A stretch of DNA of 64,000 nt from Ditylenchus dipsaci (taxonomy: Eukaryota; Nematoda; Chromadorea; Rhabditida; Anguinidae). Below, in pieces: positions 22,077 to 33,100 of this stretch. The stretch's first letter is position 1. Each line of letters starts with the position of its first letter. The position numbers were made by a program, and so were the translations under genes. The DNA is taken from contig SADC01000094.1 of the NCBI GenBank assembly GCA_004194705.1, positions 160,925 to 224,924 on the forward strand. The letters run 5' to 3'. The notes beneath the pieces are model-generated. The model was not told the DNA's origin, did not search any database, and saw only the letters and a program-made list of their open reading frames with translations.

Positions 22077-22186
22077 TCTGGCCCTACTGCACAATGGGTA
22101 CCAAAATTTCTTACTTTACTCCCCCCTTTGGTTTTGGCGCTAATTACAATTATAGCATCTTTATTACATTTTTATAGGTCCAAATG

Positions 22187-22359
22187 CAGTTGAGTCTTGT
22201 GGATGCCACTCTTCGTTTGGAGTTTTCCAAGATCCGGTTGAAGAATCTCTATGCAATAAGTGAAGAAGAAGTGCTTCGAGTCTTTGTCGGCCTAGGTCTC
22301 ATCAAGAATACAATGGTCTGTGCTAACTGTGGAAATCGAATGCGAATCAACAAACGATC
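22187..22359 (+). mobile_element. Truncated Merlin/IS1595-like transposase exon
   Basis: An acceptor-like TTTTTATAG precedes GTCCAAATG. The frame reads MQLSLVDATLRLEF, EEEVLRVFVGLGLIK and MVCANCGNRMRINKR, ending at the N run. A CxxC zinc-ribbon half preceded by a hydrophobic GLGLI segment is typical of the N terminus of Merlin and IS1595-type transposases. The second CxxC and the DDE part would lie beyond the gap and are not seen. Could also be a domesticated host gene. Confidence 0.45.
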
Positions 22360-22376
22360 NNNNNNNNNNNNNNNNN
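22360..22376. other. Assembly gap (17 N)
   Basis: Run of undetermined bases. Sequence continuity across it cannot be assumed: on the left an open transposase-like exon ends, on the right an unrelated element begins exactly. Confidence 0.95.
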
Positions 22377-23857
22377 AGCTTGCCAATATGATTGTGCGCC
22401 ATGTAATCGGCGCCATGTGACGCTGCGCCAATATGTCTGCACCAAATTGATTTAGGCGCCATTAAGTTGGCGTCATTTTGTTGTTTGCGAAATGATTTGG
22501 CGCGTTTTCCTATTGGGCGACATTAGCTCTGAGCCATTTTGCTATTATACCATTTGATCAGGCTACAACTATTCCATTTTGCGAGGCTGCGCCAATGGGT
22601 GGGTCAGGTCAAAAATGATTTCCTGACATCCTCCGGATTCAATCACCCGAAAAATTTTCTCTCTAATCTCAGAATAAAATATTTTTCCTAACCCAAAATT
22701 TCATGGCGTAACCGGTTGTTAGGACCAAAAATTTCGATTTTGCCCACCGCGACATCCCGAAATACAAGTAGATACCTTTGGCCAGGTGATATCAATATAC
22801 CTGGAATTATTTCTTGTGAATTTGAAAACGAGTCATTATATCATACATGAAATTGTTGACAAATCGAATTTGATACGACCAAAATACGAATTCACCCACC
22901 CGACGATTTTGGGATGTGTACCCCATGGTCCAGTGGATGTCCACCTGGATGACCTAAAAAATTAATTTTTGTTTAAATCAAAGCAATACATTCCTATCAT
23001 ATGTAAAACCGTTGGTGAAACCTGTTTGACAGGACTAAAAATGCGATTTTACCTACCCGAACACTGAAAACTCGTTGTCGAGACCCTCGTGACAGGTGAT
23101 ATTCACTTGATAGCCGAAAAATCAAAATTTGGTATTTTCAAAGATGTTTTAGTAACTCCGTTCAGTGACTCTCTGATCCTGGTTCACAAATTCATTTCAA
23201 ATTCCATATTCAGTTCATTTCCAAACTTCGACCACTTACACGGAGTCAAATACACAACATATCTAATGAGAACAAGCTTATTCATTTCAAATTGGAACTT
23301 TTATTCAAAATTGTAACGAAAAGAAGAAAGACCACAAAATAACAATACTCCCGGTTTCATTTTCCTCCTGAATTTCTCGTTCTTCGATCAAATTGTTCCC
23401 CGCCTCTTGATTCTGCAGAAGCTGGGCAACCTTTTCGACTCGAATTCTCTTATTTGACGGTCCATTTGTCCTTTTTGTCTTCTCACTTGAACTTCCCAGC
23501 CTGTTCTTGTTATTTTGACGATGGTAGCGTAAAGATCGTCGACTCGAACATATCCATGGCGTTTGCTTCTATAAAACGGTAAATGTTGACTGTGAAGACA
23601 CTTGAGAGAAACAGGTTTTGGTTGAACACTAATTGGCTCAGCTTCACAATTCAAAGAATGACATCGATTCATTTTGTTGCCAGTCAAAATGGCGACAAAT
23701 TATTTGCCACAAAACAACAAAATGGCGCCTAAATCATTTGGCGCAAACAACAAATGACACCAACTCAAATGGCGCCAATAGCGATTGGCGCAGCATCATA
23801 TTGCGCCAACAACATTTTGGCGCGGATCGCATTGGCGCACAATCATATTGGCAAGCT
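22377..23857. mobile_element. Element with inverted subrepeat arrays (GGCGCCA units)
   Basis: Left end AGCTTGCCAATATGATTGTG and right end the exact inverse (to 23857). Each end is a degenerate array of about 18-20 bp units containing GCGCCAAT / AATGGCGCC (22377-22600 and 23680-23857), in opposite orientation. The core includes a minus frame (23388-23687, MTGNKMNRCHSLNCEAEPIS and onward) with cysteines and basic residues, which could be a gene fragment. Target duplication cannot be tested because the left flank is the gap. Confidence 0.7.
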
Positions 23858-24400
23858 GCATACTACCCTTGCTCAACGTGGTTGATTTGCTTATAAAAAT
23901 GCTTTTTAAAAATCAGAGCTAAGTATCAAATTTGGAATTCCTCTCAATACAAAAAAATTTCAAACATAAATAAAAATTTTCTAGTTTTTTCTAAAATCAA
24001 ATGTTTTTTTTGTCGAATTTCATTTCGTTGTCAAATTTCAATTCTTTTCAAGACAAAATTTTTAAACTTGGAACATTTTTTTTAAAATTCAGTATTTGAA
24101 TGCTTGTTGTCTTGTAAGCAATTTGAAATTTGACAACGACTTTTTTATCCTAAGAGCAGTTTTTCTAATAAATCGAAATCTTATTTTATGTGACCTTGAA
24201 GCACTGTCAGTGCCATTTTTTATGCGTTTCTGAATCTGCATACCGTTTTTACGGTTATACAACTCTGTGCAAAAATTTCACATACTTTTAGTATAATTGT
24301 AATTTTTTTAAAGAGGGTAATTTGGTTCTTTTAACTTTATATCTGTGATGAATTTTTCGTATGTGAGCAAACGACACACCATTAGAAAGCCCGGAAAAGG
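23858..24400. other. Intergenic sequence, foldback family remnants
   Basis: Contains GCTCAACGTGGTTGATTTGC and AATTCCTCTCAA.ACAA, motifs of the 10941-12211 foldback family, in broken order. No gene supported. Confidence 0.5.
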
Positions 24401-24408
24401 CTTTCTTA

Positions 24409-26066
24409 GGCGTAGGACAAAACCGCACTTTTTGCGGTTTTGTTCGCGGACAAAACCGCACTTTTCCGGTTTAATCTCCGGATAAAATCGCACTTTTTGC
24501 GGTTTTATTCGCGGAAAAACCGCACTTTTTGCGGTAAAATCCGCGGATAAAATCGAACTTTTCCGGTTTTATTAGTGTTATCTCTTAGTCATTCGCTATT
24601 TACGTCTTCTAAGTTCACACTCCGTGGTAATCATAAATTTTATACACTTTCCCCTAAAATTAATTAATTAGAAAGATTAATTAGAACATAATTAGAAAGC
24701 TTAGATCTCAATAGTCTCTTTGCAACTCATTTATTATAATAGCAAAGCAATAACATTTAGACACAAAACAACTAATTGAGATCATTATCCTCAAATTTTC
24801 TTCTTGCGGAAATTCTTCATTTGCAGGCGCATCAATGTCATCCACGTTAAGGCCCATTATCTCTATTTCATCCACCTCCACTTGTTCTTCATCTGGCTGG
24901 AACGTCTCTATTGGCGCAAGTAGATGTCGATGACGAAAATTTTCGTAGACCACTTGGAGAAACTCGATGTATTTGCTGTTAACCGGTGTAGTCTCTGGCT
25001 CCAAATTTCCTTTCATCAACAGCCATTCATTGAGCAAATTGCGGAGTTCAGATTCTTCTAACTCTTGCCGCCTAGTCTTGCGCACCCAATTCTCTTCCGG
25101 GCGATTTCTTTCTATCGAGACGACCGTAGATGCAAAACAGTTGATAAAAGCCTCGCGGTGACTTCTTGTAGGTAGCATCAAAAGACAGGAACTCAGTCTC
25201 TTCCAACAGCTTTTCTTGGTTCTCCGACGTCCATATCAGTATTGTGGTCTTGTCTAAATGGGAGAATAAATAGATAGGCTCGAAGAATACAATAGTCATG
25301 CCCGGCTCTTGCTCGCGTGAATCTTAGAAAAGAAAACACATTTCAAGTCTCTGTTGGAGTTGTTGAGAGCTGAGTGGCCAACCTGTCTCCCTTGTGCAAA
25401 CGCTTTTGCACCTTAAAACATCTCAGTGTAGCAACAATTCAAATAATTCTGTACCAACCTCAAAACTCAGTCCTCCATCACGCTTGTCGTCGTGATTGTG
25501 CTCGGCGGTAACGTGAAACATCCCTCTCATTGTGAATCCTCTACCATTGCAACCTTTGGCGCGACTGCAGCGAAAAGTTAGGACTCCTGGAAACCTTTTT
25601 GATGCCTAAACCAAATGCACTATTTATCCTAGACACACAAATATTTACTGTACTTACTGACTTCTCCCTATAACTATGTCCTTCGGACCAGAGTCGCACT
25701 TTTTGCTTCTTGTAGACGCCGTTCTTGCCCCCACGCTTTTGCGACTTGTCGACTCCTTCAATCACCACTTCTCGGATGTAGAGCGGCATCATCAGCTGAC
25801 CTTCATTCTCTTGATCGCTTTCAGAATTGCTAGATTCCATTTTTGATAGCCTAAACAATGCAAAGATACATTGGAAAATGGAAAAAGCAATCAATTCGGC
25901 CAAAACCTCGTCCGCGGACAAAAACCGCACTTCATGCGGTTTTGTCCGCGGATTTTACCGCAAAAAGTGCGGTTTTGTCCGCGAATAAAACCGCAAAAAG
26001 TGCGATTTTATCCAGCGGTTTTGTCCGCGGACAAAACCGCAAAAAGTGCGGTTTTGTCCTACCGCC
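24409..26066 (-). mobile_element. FLYWCH-MULE element with subrepeat-array TIRs
   Basis: Direct repeat CTTTCTTA on both sides (24401-24408 and 26067-26074). Ends are GGCGTAGGACAAAACCGC and the inverse of GGCGGTAGGACAAAACCGC. Each end is an array of units reading GACAAAACCGCACTTTTTGC (24409-24570 and 25905-26066), opposite in orientation. Between them, on the minus strand, is a FLYWCH/MULE-type transposase gene with its catalytic core mostly missing. GG-starting ends, an 8-9 bp duplication and MULE coding sequence together make a Mutator-like element. Confidence 0.8.
24708..25840 (-). pseudogene. FLYWCH zinc finger / MULE transposase, core-deleted
   Basis: Exon 1 (25840-25658) starts MESSNSESDQENEG and ends at a GTAAGT donor. 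Exon 2 (25605-25459) follows a TTTAG acceptor in phase and reads FRCSRAKGCNGRGF then HVTAEHNHDD, giving the C..C and H.H ligands of a FLYWCH finger. After one or more unresolved introns, the frame reads EFLSFDATYKKSPRGFYQLF (D-x-T-Y-K...FYQLF), the start of the MULE catalytic domain. It stops soon after; a second frame (ends 24708) reads RRQELEESELRNLLNEWL and an acidic C terminus. Most of the DDE region between them is absent, so this copy is non-autonomous. Such proteins bind and move Mutator-like elements. Confidence 0.7.
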
Positions 26067-26301
26067 CTTTCTTATGAGTATAAAAGAACATGCTGTACTT
26101 ACTAAATTCACTGCTCGCCAGCTTTAAGAAAGAAACAAACCTGACCCCAAGGAGTCATCGGGAAAATTGGGCTTTTTGAAGGTGCTGTACCACTGATTAT
26201 GTGATATTCGTGTTCCTCGTGAAAAAATACACCAGGGTAGACCGTTGCACAGTCCGTAATTCCCATGTTAATTACTCTAAATTTAACTACTATACCATTA
26301 A

Positions 26302-26915
26302 AGGGAGCGGGAACTTTTTATACGCATCTAGGTCTAGGGCACAGGTTCGACTACCACTGGCTGCATGTCTGATTTTTTCATCTCCTTCTTTTTTCTGTTT
26401 ATAAGCTTTGTGTCTGAATGGTCCTCACACTCTTGGATGTCCACTGAAATTATCAGCGCACGGTTACACACCTAACGGAGATTATTTATAGTCTAAGAGA
26501 AAAAAAAATAAAATTTTTTTCACTTGTTTTAGGCTAAATACCTGAAAATTAATGTTTTTTGCGGCTTTCTTTGACTGGGCTGGTTAATATTTGCTGAACT
26601 TTCCTACACGTCACACGTTTCATATGCTTAAATGTAGCCAAGATTTTAGGCTTTCGTTTGAGCTATCATATATAGAAAAAGATGATATTAAATTATAGCT
26701 CAAATTCAAGAGACATTCAACGATACCCAATTCCATCCTGCACAATTCTGTCACTCACATAAAATCACAAAATCAGGGCATTTGCTGACAGTAAAGAAGT
26801 GCTGAAAATATTCGCAATCCATTCGCGATACATCGCTCCATAGTTTCTGAACCAATAAAAAGATAGGTTAATTGAATAGGTCAAACCCTAAGGGAGATAT
26901 GAACCCTCATTCCTT
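26302..26915. mobile_element. 600-bp dispersed repeat, diverged copy 3
   Basis: After TTAA (26298-26301) it starts AGGGAGCGGGAACTTTTTAT, TACGCATC and then has CACAGGTTCGACTACCACTG, a tRNA B-box-like motif also present (inverted) at about 31950 in copy 2. Further in, GTAGCCAAGATTTTAGGCTT and GAGCTATCATA match the same family. Right end uncertain. Confidence 0.5.
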
Positions 26916-26938
26916 ATTGAATAGCAATTCCGCTCTAG

Positions 26939-27140
26939 TTTCAAGGCCGAGGCAGAGACTCAGAATCCAAAATTTGAGCCTTTGACTCGAAAGAGCGCAT
27001 GGCGCAGTCAGAAATCCACGGGATGCACCCAGCTGATCGGTTTTAACAGCATTGACTACCTATACTTTCACCTGCACCACAAGAGGCTGAGAGCGTTTTA
27101 TGAAGAAGTTCGCGCTGAACAAAATAAGCGCAAGAAACTT
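26939..27140 (+). CDS. Unrecognised coding exon
   Basis: After the acceptor CGCTCTAG the frame reads FKAEAETQNPKFEPLTRKSA, GFNSIDYLYFHLHHKRLRAF and YEEVRAEQNKRKK. The composition (aromatic, acidic then basic helix) is strongly protein-like and unlike the neighbouring repeats. It starts in phase 2, so an upstream exon is expected but was not found; repeat DNA lies immediately upstream. The 3' boundary is unclear. The window shows only this exon, wedged between a dispersed repeat and a mariner, so it may be a gene fragment. No family recognised. Confidence 0.4.
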
Positions 27141-27399
27141 CCGAAAAAAGTTATTTTTGCAACTTTTTTAAGAAATTCATTGATAGGCATTCTCAATTTT
27201 CACTTGTTTTAGTTATTTGATCGTATCTTTTTATTCGAAAACAGTTTTGTGTAACTAAAGCTCTCATCAAATGCACAATTCAACAGGCTTTAGAATAAAT
27301 ACAAACTTAGTCGAGTGAATGGCCGTATTACATGCAAAATATTAGCATTTTTCGAAAATCCCATGAAATACATAATTTAGTTCTTCCTTATAAATACTA

Positions 27400-28355
27400 T
27401 TAGGTTGTAACATAAGTTCCCAGCGTTTTTTTTTGACGGTATCTCCTGACACGAATGATTGCTGGCCTTGTGCCATGTTATTTACCAAAATGAAGCCCTG
27501 TATTTGCTCTTTCATACGCGCTATAATTTACCCTTGTGTGCTTTAATTTTTAATCAGTTATAGGCAATTGAAATGGATTGTCAAGTTGACAAAAAATCAC
27601 ATTTTCGACACCTTCTTCTTTTTGCTTTCAATCGAGGCCAAAAAGCTGCACAAGCTGCTCGGGACATTTGCGCTGTGTACGGAGAGGCTGCTATTGGCGA
27701 AAGCACTGCCCGTGAATGGTTTGCCAAATTCAAAAAGGGAATCTTTGACCTTGAAGACGCTTCCCGCTCCGGCCGTCCAGTCGAGTTTGATGAGGACCGT
27801 CTGGAGTCTCTTTTGAAGGAGGATGGCCGTCAAACAACTCGGGAATTGGCTGAGAAGATGGACAGCAATGCAATGACCATTTCCCGTCACCTTGCGGCTA
27901 TGGGAAAAGTGCAAAGGCTTGGAGCTTGGGTCCCCCACGAGCTTACGGAAAAGCAAAAGGAAAAGAGACTTACTGCCAGACCACACGTGGCTAAACTTGT
28001 CAAAAAAGCTCTTCTTGAGCTCGGATGGGAAGTGTTACTGCACCCGCCATACTCTCCCGATCTGGCCCCTAGTGACTACTATCTTTTCCTCTGCCTTTCC
28101 AATGATTTGCGCGGAGTTACGTTTGAAAATAATGAGGAACTCGAAGATTGGCTTCAAGATTGGTTCGACTCTCGACCTGGTGACTTTTGGCGGAAGGGAA
28201 TCGACAAATTGCCGGAAAAATGGAAGGAAGTGGTAAATAACGATGGAGACTACATTACTGAATGATATGCAACTGTTGATGTATGTTTCTTTTATGAAAC
28301 ACCAATAAAATTTTGAAATTCCAAAAAAACGCTGGGAATTTATGTTACAACCTAA
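27400..28355 (+). mobile_element. Mariner element, internally deleted
   Basis: TA flanks both ends (27398-27399 and 28356-28357). Terminal inverted repeats of about 30 bp start TTAGGTTGTAACATAAGTTC and differ at only a few positions. At 956 bp it is about a quarter shorter than usual mariners (about 1.3 kb), which matches the missing middle of the transposase. Confidence 0.93.
27573..28265 (+). CDS. Mariner transposase, core deleted in frame
   Basis: A 230-residue open frame versus about 345 for a full mariner transposase. Residues 1-120 are the DNA-binding part: GEAAIGESTAREWFAKF, FDLEDASRSGRPVEFD, RQTTRELAEKM and WVPHELTEKQK. The frame then jumps directly to RPHVAKLVKKALLELGW and HPPYSPDLAPSDYYLF, the C-terminal region with the third catalytic Asp. 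The segment with the first two catalytic Asp residues (around GDEKW and the start of QDNARPH) is missing, yet the frame is intact. The protein cannot transpose DNA but could still bind mariner ends. It resembles the cecropia/Hsmar1-type lineage by motif wording; that is inference. AATAAA lies near 28302. Confidence 0.92.
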   Translation: MDCQVDKKSHFRHLLLFAFNRGQKAAQAARDICAVYGEAAIGESTAREWFAKFKKGIFDLEDASRSGRPVEFDEDRLESLLKEDGRQTTRELAEKMDSNAMTISRHLAAMGKVQRLGAWVPHELTEKQKEKRLTARPHVAKLVKKALLELGWEVLLHPPYSPDLAPSDYYLFLCLSNDLRGVTFENNEELEDWLQDWFDSRPGDFWRKGIDKLPEKWKEVVNNDGDYITE

Positions 28356-28905
28356 TAAAAAATCATTGGTATCACCGTTTATATTTCAGTATTTTCACTG
28401 CAACAGAAAGTGCAGATTCTTCAGCCCATAGGCAGCTTCTGATAATGACTCAACTCGCTCAATACGAGAGATAAAAGTAAAAAACCAACCGTTTTTTATA
28501 AGGCTACTTCTTTTTTCAACGGATGTTTTCACCCACAGCCAGAACGAAATTGAAAAAATTGAAAATCACGCAAACTTAAAAAACGCCCCTTTTACATTAA
28601 AAAGAGGGACACGGGTGTTTCCCCTCAAAATGCGTTTCCCCTCAAGCTCGTTTCCCCTCAAAGTCCGTTTCCCCTCAAAGGTCGTTTCCCTTCAAGTGTC
28701 GATTCCCTTAAAAATAATTTTTTCTAAAAAAAATTCGATCAAAATAAACTAATGTAATACAAAAAGCATGAAATATCGTTGGTTTTATTTTAGTCCCAAA
28801 AACTTTTCGAATAATGTTTTTGTAACCACTTGTACGTCAAAAATAAAATATTCACTCTTATTGTGTTATAGAAAATTTTCAATCGTCTATATATATTTTT
28901 CGGAC

Positions 28906-28993
28906 ACAATATCCCTGAGCCACAATATCCCCGGGCCACAATATCCCTGGGCCACAATATCTCCGCGGCCACAATATCCTCGCGGCCACAATA
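28906..28993. repeat. Tandem CCACAATATCC repeat
   Basis: Five units of 16-17 bp of the form CCACAATATCCCTGGG / CCACAATATCCTCGCGG, ending just where the inserted MITE starts. Confidence 0.8.
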
Positions 28994-29308
28994 TCCAAGT
29001 GGTCGTCCACTTGGATCAAAAATTTTTTGCTCACGTTTTCGGCTTCCAAAATACTTTTTCTGCACTAATTATTGCACACTGAAGATGGTTTGACAGTGGT
29101 AAAATAAAGTTTGTGAAGAAATTTTTGAGTTATAGTAAATTCTTGATTTTGATAAATTAAGAGTTCACAATAACTCAAAAATTTGTCGATAAAACGTGAT
29201 TTTACCACTGTCAAACCATCTTCAGCATGCTCGAATCAGTTCAGAAAAATGGTTTTGAAACCCGAAAACGTAAAAAAGTTTTTTGATCCAAGTGGACGAC
29301 CACTTGGA
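28994..29308. mobile_element. Palindromic MITE (TCCAAGTGG ends), TA target
   Basis: TA on both sides (28992-28993 and 29309-29310). Ends TCCAAGTGGTCGTCCACTTG and the inverse. Internal TTTGACAGTGGTAAAAT and its inverse form a full-length hairpin. Same family as 7360-7674. Confidence 0.8.
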
Positions 29309-29843
29309 TAGACATCGCCTAGGATGACGGTTCAAATCCAGCTGGGTGCATACCTTTATTTATCATTATTTTGAGTGTTTAAGTGGTGTAAAAGTTCATA
29401 TATTCATTCCCAAGGTTACTGGTTCGACCCCATCTGTGTGCAATCAGTCTCGAGTAGAGGACCCCCATTTCAAATTTAACCGTTTTCAGAACACAATTTT
29501 GAATTGAATCGTTTGGGTTTTCAATTACTTTGAGCTAAATCTAAAATTTTGGATTCTGGATGTGGATACCCCCTCGGGTAGGTACCACGGAGTAAACTTT
29601 ACTTATTTATTCACTTATTTTGAAGGGAACTTATTTTGAAGGGAACTTATTTTGAGGGGAAACGACATTTGAGGGGAAACGAGCTTGAGGGGAAACGAAC
29701 TTTGAGGGGAAACGAGCTTGAGGGGCAACGCACTTTGAGGAGAAACGAGGCGGACCCTAAAAAAGAGTCAAGCATGTCCGAATGATTAATCCAGCCGCAG
29801 AACCCAAGCCTAGGAAAGACAACGCAGCAGCCCAACGCTCATG

Positions 29844-29849
29844 TTTATT
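29844..29849 (-). promoter_or_regulatory. Candidate polyadenylation signal
   Basis: AATAAA on the minus strand about 60 bp after the stop of the STI1-like terminal exon. Confidence 0.55.
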
Positions 29850-29907
29850 ATCCCCAGAAACAACATAACAACCACAACTCAAAACAAAAAGAAGAGCATA
29901 ATGCTTC

Positions 29908-30144
29908 TCAAAACAGTTTCACAACACCAGCTTCCACCAGCTTCTTGAATTTCTCAAAATATTCGGGATCCGTCAATCGTTCCTGAGCCCCCATAGGATC
30001 CTGCTCCACTTGTTCCAGTACTTCATTAATAAATGGATCATTGAGAATCTTCTTCACCACGGGATCATCCAAACATTGCTTGACACTTGACGAAGAAGGA
30101 GAAGTAGAAGAAGAGGTTGTGGACATCAGATGGAACCAGTACAG
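29908..30144 (-). CDS. STI1/DP2-like terminal exon
   Basis: The clearest exon of the locus: acceptor TTTTTTAG, then LYWFHLMSTTSSSTSPSSSS, a linker, and about 55 residues that match the STI1 (heat-shock-chaperonin-binding, DP2) pattern DP.V.KIL.DP...ILEQ...DP.A.QE.L.DP......KL..AG. In Hop/STI1 this helical bundle closes the protein, as here. An internal ATG six codons in could also make a free 72-residue protein. Coiled-coil exons upstream and the polyadenylation signal downstream support it as the 3' end of the multi-exon gene. Confidence 0.7.
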   Translation of the reverse strand: MYWFHLMSTTSSSTSPSSSSVKQCLDDPVVKKILNDPFINEVLEQVEQDPMGAQERLTDPEYFEKFKKLVEAGVVKLF

Positions 30145-33100
30145 CTAAAAAAGAAACAATACATATTGAAGCAAATCAGATAAAGTCGTGGTGATTATTA
30201 GGGCGCTGATGTTTGTTTTTTAAGATATTAAATTTCCCTTAATAATTTCGGGGAAAGAAAGATTCGGAAGTTTGTACCGAGGAATCATTTTCTAGATCAA
30301 ATAAATAATTAAATAAAATACCTCCGTACAGTCAAACCTCGATTTAGTGGCACCCCTAGGGACCGAGCCTTAGGTGCCACTAAATCGAGGTGCCACTAAA
30401 TCGGGGGTAAACTTTGGCCAAGTTTGGCCAACTCTGGCCAACCAAATCGCCCGCAGGGTGCCACTAAATCGGGGTGCCACTAAATCGAGGTTCGACTGTA
30501 CCAGAAAATTTTCAACAAACATTGCTGACCCTTCTACCAAGTTTTTTGAAGAAAAAAATACACACCAGTCATTTTTCAATGAAAATTTTATAGAAATTAT
30601 AAAATCAAATAGACTACTATACAGAGAGTCAACTGCATTTTAATAAGAAAAGTAACTAACCGATATTAAGTGCTCCGAGGCTTGAGTACATTCGACGAGT
30701 ACTGCATTATCCTCTTTGGACAGTTCTGGCTGATATCCCAGCATACCCTGTAATTAAGATTTCAGTTCACAGTATTTTTGAAGTCTTGAAACATACATCT
30801 GCATGGCGACGTAATGATCGTTGATGATCAAACGAATCAAACCCTCATTCTTGCGCTTCACATCAGATAGTTCTCCGGCCACCTGAAGTTAAAAAGTTAG
30901 AAGTATTTGAAATTTGGATCCTGCTGCATCTGTTTGAGTTTGACCTTGTCGGCAGAATCACTGAGAACCTTCTTCACTTCGTGATCTTTCAAATCTTGCT
31001 TGGCACTTGACGGAGGACGAGAAGGAGAAGTATTGGACATCAGATGAAGCCAGTACAGCTAAAAAAACCATACACGTTGAATTGGAATAAAATCGTGAGT
31101 GAATATCTGGACACCTATGTTTGTTTTTATTAAACTGTTGAACTTCACTTAATAATTTCAAGAAAAGTGAGAAGAAAAGTGAGATTCAGGGGTTTGTACC
31201 AAAAGATCAGGTCCTAGATAAAATAAATGTTCCAAGTTACTCAGTTTAAACCCAAAAAAATCTCCGCACCAGAATTTTTTTAGTAAACTCTGCTAACCCT
31301 TCTACCGAGTTTTTTGAAAAAAAAACTAAACACTAGTCTTTTTTTAAGTAAAAATTGTATTGAGATCATTAATTTAAAGGGGCTGGGGGGGGGGGGGGGG
31401 CTGGGAACTTTATATACGCATCGCCTTTTGTCGAAAGTTCTAGTCCTTGTGGGGTGTTTTAATTTAATTTTTGAGTAAGTGTTTTGACTTTCAGGTCCAA
31501 AAATCATCGAGCAGATTGCAACCATTTCTAGCACTGCTTTGCTGTCATCAACTGCCTCAACTTTGCGATTCTTGGCAATGATTACCAAAATGAAAGGAAA
31601 CTAGCTCAAATGATGACAACTAGGAGCTGAGATTTTTTGCGGTTTCAATTTACATGATTTTATACAACCATATGCTTAAAATGACGGCAAGAAGCAGGGC
31701 TACATTTTGAGTGTGAGGTTGCACATAAATATGTAAATTAAAATTGGAAAAAACGTCAGTTCCAGGATACTACCGAAAAGTACTGGTATAGTCCTATTGA
31801 GCATTTCATCGAATTGGATTTTCCATATTTTAGCCCTAACTTTATACCAACTTTTCATCTGTATGATAGCTCAAATGAAAGCCCAGAAGCTTGGCTACAT
31901 TTTGACACTGAACTTGTGAATAAAAGGAGAAAAAAACAGGGTTGGTACCTAGTGGTAGTCGAACCTGTGACCTAAGGCGATGCGTATATAAAGTCTCCCT
32001 TAGGTCAACTTTTATACAGGGATTCGACCGCATTTGAATAAGAAAGTAACTAACAGATATGAAGTCTTCTGAAGCCCCAGTTTTTCCAGCCAGGAATGAA
32101 ATAACACCTTTGGAGAGTTTCGGCTGATAATCCTGCTTACCCCTGTAATTAAGATTTAAGTTCAAAGTATCTTTTAAGAGCCTGAAAACATACCCCTGCA
32201 GAGCAACAAAACGATGTTTGATGACGAGACGAATCAAACGCTCATTCTCGATCTTCAGAGCCACCAGTTCTTCAGCAACCTGAAGTTAAAAAATTGGGTG
32301 AAGTAAAGATTCAAAGGAACATGGTTTTTGCACGCAGTGGCATGTGCAAAATTTAAATTGGCGGGGGACGCTTCTCTTTCGTCTCGAACTTAACTCTTTG
32401 GAGTTATGGCGAACGACTCCAAAGAGTAAAGTTTGAGACGAAAGAGAAGTGTCCCCCGCCAATTCAAATTTCGCACATGCCACTGCGCGCAATAACTATG
32501 GTCCTTTAAGTTCAGAGTCATCAGATGAATTATAGTCTTCACTAGCATGTACTTATACTTTTAAAGATGGGCATGAAACCAGTCAGAATTGCAAAAATTT
32601 GTTTTTGACTGTGGAACCCATACGAAATTTAATAGGCAATTCAGTCATCAATTTTGCTGAAGAAATATTTTAATGTTAGGGAAACTAACCTTTTGATTTT
32701 TAATTTTTATGCGAGGTTCTAATAGTAGAAATACACTGCAGGAGCAAACCCAGAGCTGACAAATATCAGCATCTGGGATGAAATAAAGAACATCACGTAG
32801 TAGTTCACATGGAATGAAGCATTTTGCAGACATACCGGTCAAGTAGAAAAATTTAGTAGAAACTAGTTAGGAATAAAAAGTAAGTCCTTGACTTAATAGC
32901 AGTATCAAATAACAGTGAATAACCACTTTCGAGTATTTTTAATTTTCCCTGAATAATTAGGGTTAAAAAGTTGTTTGGAATGTTGCACACTTGAGAACAA
33001 AGCATAATTTCTTGCAGCCAGGACATTTCACTTTGCCAGTTGAATCTGGCATTCATATTTAGATTCAAATTTCTGCCATCTCATTATTCAACTTGATAAT

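Larger units (their letters stand above)
28606..29757. mobile_element. Element with inverted subrepeat arrays (CGTTTCCCCTCAAAG)
   Basis: The left array (28611-28710) has six or so units CGTTTCCCCTCAAAG; the right array (29640-29750) has the inverse units TTTGAGGGGAAACG. Ends are GGGACACGGGTG and the inverse of GGGTCCGCCTCG. Flanks TTAAAAAGA (28597-28605) and TAAAAAAGA (29758-29766) agree at 8 of 9 bases, consistent with a 9-bp Mutator-type duplication. No transposase frame. The core holds a 17-bp tandem array (28906-28993), a palindromic MITE (28994-29308) and B-box-like motifs near 29330 and 29412. Confidence 0.75.

Noticed and set aside
31842..32264. Single 140-residue protein on the minus strand
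   Set aside because: Only its first part is coding (exons a and b of the STI1-like gene); the rest runs through an intron and the 600-bp repeat.
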